Positions 6,107 to 10,418 of a stretch of 10,418 nucleotides of DNA are shown in pieces. Origin of the DNA: CAZPMO01 sp964587515. GTDB taxonomy: Bacteria > Pseudomonadota > Alphaproteobacteria > MPNO01. Location of the stretch: NCBI GenBank assembly GCA_964587515.1, contig CAZPMO010000174.1:1-10418 (forward strand), in the 5' to 3' direction. The stretch's first letter is position 1. Each line of letters begins with the position of its first letter. The notes under the pieces are model-generated. The model searched no databases. It saw nothing but the letters and a program-made list of their open reading frames with translations, and was not told the origin of the DNA. The translations under genes and the position numbers were made by a program.

Positions 6107-7168
6107 ATGGACGAACTCAAGGCAATTTTGGCGATCGTCGCGGCGGGAGACAGGCTTACGCCGGAACAGGCGGAAAGCGCGTTCGAGACAATCATGTCGG
6201 GCGACGCGACGCCGGCTCAGATCGGCGCTTTCCTGATGGCGCTGCGTCTGCGCGGCGAAACCGTCGATGAGATCACCGCGGCGGCGCGGATCATGCGCGC
6301 CAAGGCCCTCAAGATCCAAGCGCCGGACGGCGCCATCGATGTGGTGGGCACCGGCGGCGACGCGAGCGGCACGCTCAATATTTCGACCGCCAGCGCGTTG
6401 GTGGTGGCGGGTTGCGGCGTGCCGGTGGCCAAGCACGGCAACCGGGCCCTGTCGTCGCGTTCGGGGGCCGCCGACGTGCTGACCGAACTCGGCGTCAATG
6501 TCGACGCCGATATGCGGCTGATCGAGAAATCGATCGCCGAGGCGAAAATCGGTTTCATGATGGCCCCCCGCCATCACAGCGCGACCCGGCATGTCGCCGG
6601 CCCCAGAGTCGAGCTTGCCACCCGCACCGTGTTCAACCTCTTGGGACCGCTGTCGAATCCCGCCATGGTGCGACGTCTGCTGGTCGGCGTGTTCGCACGC
6701 GAATGGGTCGAACCGCTGGCCCATGTGCTGGGCAATCTCGGGGCGGAACGTGCCTGGGTGGTGCATAGCGAACTCGGGCTCGACGAGTTGACCACGACGG
6801 GTAACAATTTCATCGCCGAATGGAAAGACGGCGCGGTCTCGACCTTCGACGTCGCACCCGAGGATTACGGTCTGGCAAGGGCGCCGCTGGAAGCGATCCA
6901 GGGCGGCGACGCGGAATTCAACGCCGCCGCCGTAAACGCCCTGCTCGACGGCGAGAAAAGCGCCTATCGCGACACCGTTGTCCTAACCGCCGGCGGCTCG
7001 CTGGTCGTGGCCGGCAAGGCGAGCGACCTGGGCGAGGGAATATCGTTGGCGGGCCAGTCGATCGACGACGGCAAGGCGCGGATGGCGCTTGACCGAATGA
7101 TCGAGATCAGCCACGAAATCATCGTCGAAGAGGAAGACGATCCCGGCGACGAAGAGGACGCCACATGA
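6107..7168 (+). CDS. trpD: Anthranilate phosphoribosyltransferase
   Basis: TrpD joins anthranilate to phosphoribosyl pyrophosphate, the second step of tryptophan synthesis from chorismate. The 353-residue product shows the PRPP loop GTGGDASGTLNIST (81-94), KHGNRALSSRSGAADVL (109-125), the family segment MMAPRHHSATRHVAGPR (151-167), TVFNLLGPLSNP (174-185) and GLDE (224-227) for metal binding. The start MDELKAILAIVAAG fits the family; the frame is open upstream to an ATG at 6026, which would add 27 residues of unlikely sequence, but neither start has a well-spaced Shine-Dalgarno. The last 15 residues form an unusual acidic tail (EEEDDPGDEEDA). The stop overlaps the trpC start as ATGA. No trpE or trpG precedes it, so anthranilate must come from genes elsewhere. 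Confidence 0.97.
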   Translation: MDELKAILAIVAAGDRLTPEQAESAFETIMSGDATPAQIGAFLMALRLRGETVDEITAAARIMRAKALKIQAPDGAIDVVGTGGDASGTLNISTASALVVAGCGVPVAKHGNRALSSRSGAADVLTELGVNVDADMRLIEKSIAEAKIGFMMAPRHHSATRHVAGPRVELATRTVFNLLGPLSNPAMVRRLLVGVFAREWVEPLAHVLGNLGAERAWVVHSELGLDELTTTGNNFIAEWKDGAVSTFDVAPEDYGLARAPLEAIQGGDAEFNAAAVNALLDGEKSAYRDTVVLTAGGSLVVAGKASDLGEGISLAGQSIDDGKARMALDRMIEISHEIIVEEEDDPGDEEDAT

Positions 7169-7980
7169 GCACGGTTCTTGATCGGATTTGCGACAACAAG
7201 CGTGAACATGTCGCCGGGCTGAAGACCCGCCGGCCATTGAGCAGCGTGCTCGAGCAGGCCGAGGCGGCATCGGCGCCGCGCGGCTTCGCGGCCAGCCTCG
7301 CCGCCGCCGTCGATGCGGGCGGCTACGGGCTGATCGCCGAAATCAAGCGGGCGTCCCCCAGCAAGGGGCTGATCCGCGCCGATTTCGATCCGGCGACGCT
7401 GGCGCGCGCCTATGAACGTGGCGGCGCGGCGTGCCTTTCGGTGCTGACCGACGCGCCGTCCTTCAGCGGCGCGAATGACCATCTTTCGGCGGCGCGCGCG
7501 GTGGTCGAACTGCCGGTGTTGCGCAAGGATTTCATCATCGATCCCTACCAGATTATCGAGGCCCGCTCGCTCGGCGCGGACTGTGTGCTGCTGATCATGG
7601 CGGCGCTCGATGACGGGCTGGCCCGTGATCTGGAAGGGCTCGCGGTCTCGCACGGCATGGATGTGCTGGTCGAGGTGCATGACGAGGATGAGTTGGAACG
7701 CGCGCTGGCGCTGAAATCGCCGCTGATGGGCATAAACAACCGCGACCTCAAGACCCTGAAGACCGATACCGCGACGACGCCGCGCCTCGCGCCGCTGGTG
7801 CCGCCGGACCGTCGCGTGGTCAGCGAAAGCGGACTGTCGACGGCGGCCGATCTCGCCGCCATGGCGGCGGTCGGCGCCCGATGTTTCCTGATCGGCGAAG
7901 CATTGATGCGTCAACCCGATGTCGAGGCCGCCACGGCGGAAATCCTCACGGCGCCCGCGGCGCGCCAGGCGCGGGCCTGA
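7165..7980 (+). CDS. trpC: Indole-3-glycerol-phosphate synthase
   Basis: TrpC closes the indole ring of carboxyphenylaminodeoxyribulose phosphate with loss of CO2 and water, giving indole glycerol phosphate for tryptophan synthase. The 271-residue TIM barrel is normal for a stand-alone bacterial TrpC, with no TrpF fusion. Active-site segments are IAEIKRASPSKG (Glu59, Lys61, Ser64), VLRKDFIIDPYQI (Lys121), LVEVHDEDEL (Glu170), GINNRDLKT (Asn191, Asn192, Arg193), VSESGLS (Glu221, Ser222) and FLIGEALM (241-248), a phosphate-binding loop. The ATG overlaps the trpD stop and GAGG at 7154-7157 lies 7 nt upstream inside the acidic-tail codons of trpD, so translational coupling is likely. moaC begins 3 nt after the stop. 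trpF, trpB and trpA are not in the window. Confidence 0.97.
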   Translation: MSTVLDRICDNKREHVAGLKTRRPLSSVLEQAEAASAPRGFAASLAAAVDAGGYGLIAEIKRASPSKGLIRADFDPATLARAYERGGAACLSVLTDAPSFSGANDHLSAARAVVELPVLRKDFIIDPYQIIEARSLGADCVLLIMAALDDGLARDLEGLAVSHGMDVLVEVHDEDELERALALKSPLMGINNRDLKTLKTDTATTPRLAPLVPPDRRVVSESGLSTAADLAAMAAVGARCFLIGEALMRQPDVEAATAEILTAPAARQARA

Positions 7981-7983
7981 ACC

Positions 7984-8460
7984 ATGGCCGAATTCAGCCA
8001 TATCGATAAGGACGGCAAGGCCGTGATGGTCGATGTCTCGGCAAAGGACGAAACCGCGCGCGAGGCGACCGCCAAGGGCGCGATCCACATGGCGCCGGAA
8101 ACGCTGCGCATGATCGTCGAGGGCGCGGTGAAGAAAGGCGATGTGATCTCGGTCGCCCGGCTCGCCGGAATCATGGGGGCCAAGCGCACCCCGGACCTGA
8201 TCCCGCTGTGCCATCCGCTGGCGCTCAACGCCATCGATGTGGAACTGACCTGCGACCAGGCGCGCAACGCGGTCGAAATTTCCGCGACCTGCCGCGTCAC
8301 GGGTCGCACCGGCGTCGAGATGGAGGCGTTGACCGCCGTCGCCGTCGCCGCGCTTACCGTTTACGACATGTGCAAGGCCGCCGACCGCTCCATGCGTATC
8401 GCCGATATTCGCCTGACCCGGAAGTCGGGCGGCAAATCGGGCGTCTTCGAGGCCGAGTGA
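7984..8460 (+). CDS. moaC: Cyclic pyranopterin monophosphate synthase MoaC
   Basis: MoaC works after the radical enzyme MoaA and converts its cyclic product to cyclic pyranopterin monophosphate, the first stable intermediate of molybdenum cofactor. The 158-residue length is typical. Positions match the well-studied E. coli enzyme almost number for number: Lys51, LCHP with Cys76 and His77, GVEMEALT with Glu112 and Glu114, YDMCK with Asp128 and Lys131, and the C-terminal LTRKSGGKSG (144-153), which includes Lys147. It starts 3 nt after trpC with no clear Shine-Dalgarno, so it probably depends on coupling to trpC translation. It overlaps moeA by one base. The trpC-moaC-moeA linkage is, to my knowledge, common in alphaproteobacteria; no biochemical reason for it is visible. 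Confidence 0.98.
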   Translation: MAEFSHIDKDGKAVMVDVSAKDETAREATAKGAIHMAPETLRMIVEGAVKKGDVISVARLAGIMGAKRTPDLIPLCHPLALNAIDVELTCDQARNAVEISATCRVTGRTGVEMEALTAVAVAALTVYDMCKAADRSMRIADIRLTRKSGGKSGVFEAE

Positions 8461-9677
8461 TGATCTCGGTCGAGGAAGCGCGCGACCGGATCGTCAACGC
8501 CATGCATCCGTTGCCGGCGGAACAGGTGGCGCTCGCCGATGCGCTCGGCCGGGTGCTGACCGAAGACGTGGCGTCGCGCCGCACCCAGCCGCCATCACCG
8601 GTCTCCGCCATGGACGGCTATGCGGTCCGCGCCGCCGACGTGGTCGAACTGCCGGCGAAGCTGGATCTGGTTGGCTATGCCCCGGCCGGCGGCGGCCATG
8701 ACGGCGTGGTGGGTCCCGGCCAGGCGGTCCGCATATTCACCGGCGCGCCGGTGCCCGACGGCACCGACGCCATCGTGATCCAGGAAAATACCGAGGCCGA
8801 CGAGAAGATCGTCACGGTGGTGGACGGCGCGGTCAAGTCGGGCACCTATGTCCGCCCCGCCGGGCTCGATTTCAAGGAAGGCGACGTCCTGCTCACGGCC
8901 GGCCGGGCGCTGACGGCGCGCGACATCGGCCTCGCCGCCGGCATGAACGTGCCGTGGCTGAAAGTCCGACGGCGGCCCCGGATCGCCATTCTGGCCACCG
9001 GCGACGAGGTGGTGATGCCGGGCGATCCGATCGGCGCCCATCAGATCGTCAGCACCAACGGGCTCTCGCTCGCCTCGTTCATTACCGCCCGGGGCGGCGT
9101 CGCGATCGACCTCGGGATCGCGCCCGATTCGGAAAACGCGCTGCGCTCGATGGCGGCCGGCGCCCAGGGCGCGGACATGCTGATCACCACCGGCGGCGCC
9201 TCGGTCGGCGACCATGATCTGGTGCAGAAGGTGCTGGGCGATATCGGCATGGATCTCGATTTCTGGAAGATCGCCATGCGCCCGGGAAAACCGCTGATCT
9301 TCGGCCGGTTGGGCGATACGCCGATCCTCGGCCTGCCGGGCAATCCTGTGTCTTCGATGGTGTGCGCGGTGATCTATCTCGGCCCCGCGCTCCGCGCCAT
9401 GCTGGGCATCGACGGCGAAGAAAGCCCCCCGGTGACGGCGATCCTCGGCGCCGACCTCGACGAGAACGATGAACGTCAGGACTATCTCAGGGCGCGCCTC
9501 GCCAATGGGGCCGACGGCGCGCTGACCGCGACGCCGTTCAATCGCCAGGATTCCTCTATGTTCGCCCATCTCGCGCACGCCGACTGCCTGATCGTGCGCG
9601 CGCCCCACGCATCCGCCATCAAGGCCGGCGCGACGGTCACCATTCTCCCGTTGAGTGGCGGAATCGTCAGCATCTGA
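8460..9677 (+). CDS. moeA: Molybdopterin molybdenumtransferase MoeA
   Basis: MoeA inserts molybdate into adenylylated molybdopterin, the last general step of molybdenum cofactor synthesis. The 405-residue product has the four-domain family pattern with SPVSAMDGYAVRAAD (46-60), RIFTGAPVPDGTDAIV (91-106), the MogA-like domain segments ILATGDEVV (177-185), TTGGASVGDHD (243-253), MRPGKPLIFG (273-282) and GLPGNPVSS (291-299), and a C-terminal beta domain to the end. The ATG at 8460 uses the last base of the moaC stop (TGATG) and GAGG at 8449-8452 lies 7 nt upstream. The open frame runs back to 8208, but that part is arginine-rich shadow of moaC. No mogA or moaB gene is adjacent. No convincing terminator follows, so some read-through into lexA is possible. 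Confidence 0.98.
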   Translation: MISVEEARDRIVNAMHPLPAEQVALADALGRVLTEDVASRRTQPPSPVSAMDGYAVRAADVVELPAKLDLVGYAPAGGGHDGVVGPGQAVRIFTGAPVPDGTDAIVIQENTEADEKIVTVVDGAVKSGTYVRPAGLDFKEGDVLLTAGRALTARDIGLAAGMNVPWLKVRRRPRIAILATGDEVVMPGDPIGAHQIVSTNGLSLASFITARGGVAIDLGIAPDSENALRSMAAGAQGADMLITTGGASVGDHDLVQKVLGDIGMDLDFWKIAMRPGKPLIFGRLGDTPILGLPGNPVSSMVCAVIYLGPALRAMLGIDGEESPPVTAILGADLDENDERQDYLRARLANGADGALTATPFNRQDSSMFAHLAHADCLIVRAPHASAIKAGATVTILPLSGGIVSI

Positions 9678-9718
9678 CCCAGCCGGCGAAAAAATACGCG
9701 CCGATCGCACGAGAACGC

Positions 9719-9747
9719 TTGACCCGAAAAAAGAACTTTACTAGAAC
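9719..9747 (+). promoter_or_regulatory. Candidate lexA promoter overlapping the SOS box
   Basis: TTGACC (9719-9724) and TAGAAC (9742-9747) are 17 bp apart. The -35 is good and the -10 is weak. The SOS box at 9733-9747 would cover the spacer end and the -10, as expected for direct repression. A second possible pair further down is TTGTTG (9753-9758) with TATTGT (9777-9782), spacer 18 bp; I cannot choose between them firmly. Confidence 0.4.
9733..9747 (+). promoter_or_regulatory. LexA operator (SOS box), GAAC-N7-GAAC
   Basis: GAAC (9733-9736), seven bases TTTACTA, then GAAC (9744-9747): an exact match to the direct-repeat SOS box of alphaproteobacteria. It lies 59 bp before the lexA ATG, so LexA very likely represses its own gene until DNA damage triggers self-cleavage. 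Confidence 0.9.
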
Positions 9748-9757
9748 ATGTGTTGTT

Positions 9758-9772
9758 GTTTCTGTTTTGTTC
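9758..9772 (-). promoter_or_regulatory. Second, degenerate LexA operator in opposite orientation
   Basis: The plus strand reads GTTT-N7-GTTC; on the minus strand this is GAAC-N7-AAAC, one base off the consensus. Its conserved GAAC half lies in an exact 8-bp inverted repeat with the first box (CTAGAACA 9741-9748, TGTTCTAG 9768-9775), the half-sites being 25 bp apart start to start. Confidence 0.55.
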
Positions 9773-9806
9773 TAGATATTGTGGGTAACCGGGTAGGGCA
9801 TTCGAT

Positions 9807-10418
9807 ATGCTGACACGCAAGCAATACGAGCTCCTGAAATTCATCGACGTGCATATCCGCGCGCACGGGGTCTCGCCGTCCTTCGACGAAATGAAGGATG
9901 CGCTGAGCCTGAAATCGAAATCCGGCATCCATCGCCTGATCACGGCGCTGGAGGAACGCGGATTCCTTGCCCGTCTGCCGCATCGCGCACGAGCGTTGGA
10001 GGTATTGAAGCTGCCGGAGGCCATGGAGCCAAAGACCGCCGCGCCGCCCGAAGACACGGGCTTTGCGCCGCAGGTGATTACCGGCGATTTTACGCCCTCG
10101 CTCGGCGGCACGAATGTCGAGGGCGGACCGGAAACGGTCGAGCTTCCGCTTTATGGCCGAATCGCCGCCGGCATGCCCATCGAGGCGCTGCGCGACCATA
10201 CCCAATCGGTGGAAATCCCCGGCCATCTGCTGACCGGCGGCGAACACTACGCCCTCGAGGTCGCCGGCGATTCCATGATCGAGGCCGGCATCCTCGACGG
10301 CGATATCGTAATCATCCGGCGTGCCGACAACGCCGATAACGGCGAGATCGTGGTGGCGCTGGTGGACGACCTCGAGGTGACGCTGAAGCGTCTCCGGCGG
10401 CGCGGCGCGTCGGTTGCG
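9807..10418 (+). CDS. lexA: SOS repressor LexA, C-terminus cut by window edge
   Basis: LexA represses DNA-damage genes and inactivates itself by RecA-stimulated cleavage. The 204 visible residues contain the N-terminal winged helix-turn-helix (about 1-66, with the alphaproteobacterial recognition segment KSKSGIHRLITALEERGF at 36-53), a long linker (about 70-110) rich in Pro, Gly and Thr, the scissile Ala121-Gly122 in GRIAAGMP, and the catalytic Ser156 (VAGDSMIEAG) and Lys194 (VTLKRL). Both dyad residues are present, so it should be cleavage-competent. Alphaproteobacterial LexA is about 230-240 residues, so about 30 are missing at the right. AGGG at 9795-9798 lies 8 nt before the ATG. It has its own operator region and is downstream of moeA by 129 bp. 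Confidence 0.97.
   Translation, partial: MLTRKQYELLKFIDVHIRAHGVSPSFDEMKDALSLKSKSGIHRLITALEERGFLARLPHRARALEVLKLPEAMEPKTAAPPEDTGFAPQVITGDFTPSLGGTNVEGGPETVELPLYGRIAAGMPIEALRDHTQSVEIPGHLLTGGEHYALEVAGDSMIEAGILDGDIVIIRRADNADNGEIVVALVDDLEVTLKRLRRRGASVA

Noticed and set aside
8208..8459. Extension of the moeA frame by 84 codons into moaC.
   Set aside because: Arginine-rich shadow of moaC; MoeA family starts at MISVEEARDRI and GAGG lies before ATG 8460.
9684..9703. CGGCG / CGCCG inverted repeat after moeA as a terminator.
   Set aside because: Stem of 5 bp, loop of 10 nt and no T-run after it; too weak to call.

Overview
The window looks like a stretch of chromosome from a GC-rich alphaproteobacterium, most like the Rhodospirillales or a related lineage. 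Three things point there: the start-to-stop GC-rich coding; the order pyrG-secG-tpiA / ppiD / trpD-trpC-moaC-moeA-lexA, which I recall as a common alphaproteobacterial neighbourhood; and a perfect GAAC-N7-GAAC SOS box in front of lexA, the operator form known from that class. I see no insertion sequence, phage gene, CRISPR array, rRNA or tRNA.

Layout. Positions 1-2203 hold three minus-strand genes read in the order tpiA (triosephosphate isomerase), secG (Sec translocon subunit) and pyrG (CTP synthase, cut by the left edge after 314 codons). tpiA diverges from ppiD (2388-4292, plus), a membrane-anchored periplasmic SurA/PpiD-type foldase. The intergenic gap carries a good promoter candidate for ppiD whose -10 box is enclosed by a perfect 8-bp inverted repeat. 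Two minus-strand genes follow: a GNAT acetyltransferase (4305-4835, GTG start with a strong Shine-Dalgarno) and a membrane-anchored YibQ-type divergent polysaccharide deacetylase (4910-5929).

From 6107 to the right edge everything reads rightward. trpD (anthranilate phosphoribosyltransferase) overlaps trpC (indole-3-glycerol-phosphate synthase) by ATGA. trpC is followed after 3 nt by moaC, which overlaps moeA by one base (TGATG). The operon therefore joins two consecutive steps of tryptophan synthesis with two steps of molybdenum cofactor synthesis. lexA follows after a 129-bp gap with its own promoter/operator region and is truncated at the right edge after 204 codons.

Most of the window is conserved housekeeping, and I did not find a new biological system. 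The points worth a second look are local: trpE and trpG are not between ppiD and trpD, where I would expect them, and two minus-strand genes stand there instead; lexA has a second degenerate SOS box in mirror orientation; an inverted repeat surrounds the ppiD -10 box; TrpD has a strongly acidic tail whose codons supply the trpC ribosome binding site; and two small palindromes lie just upstream of trpD.
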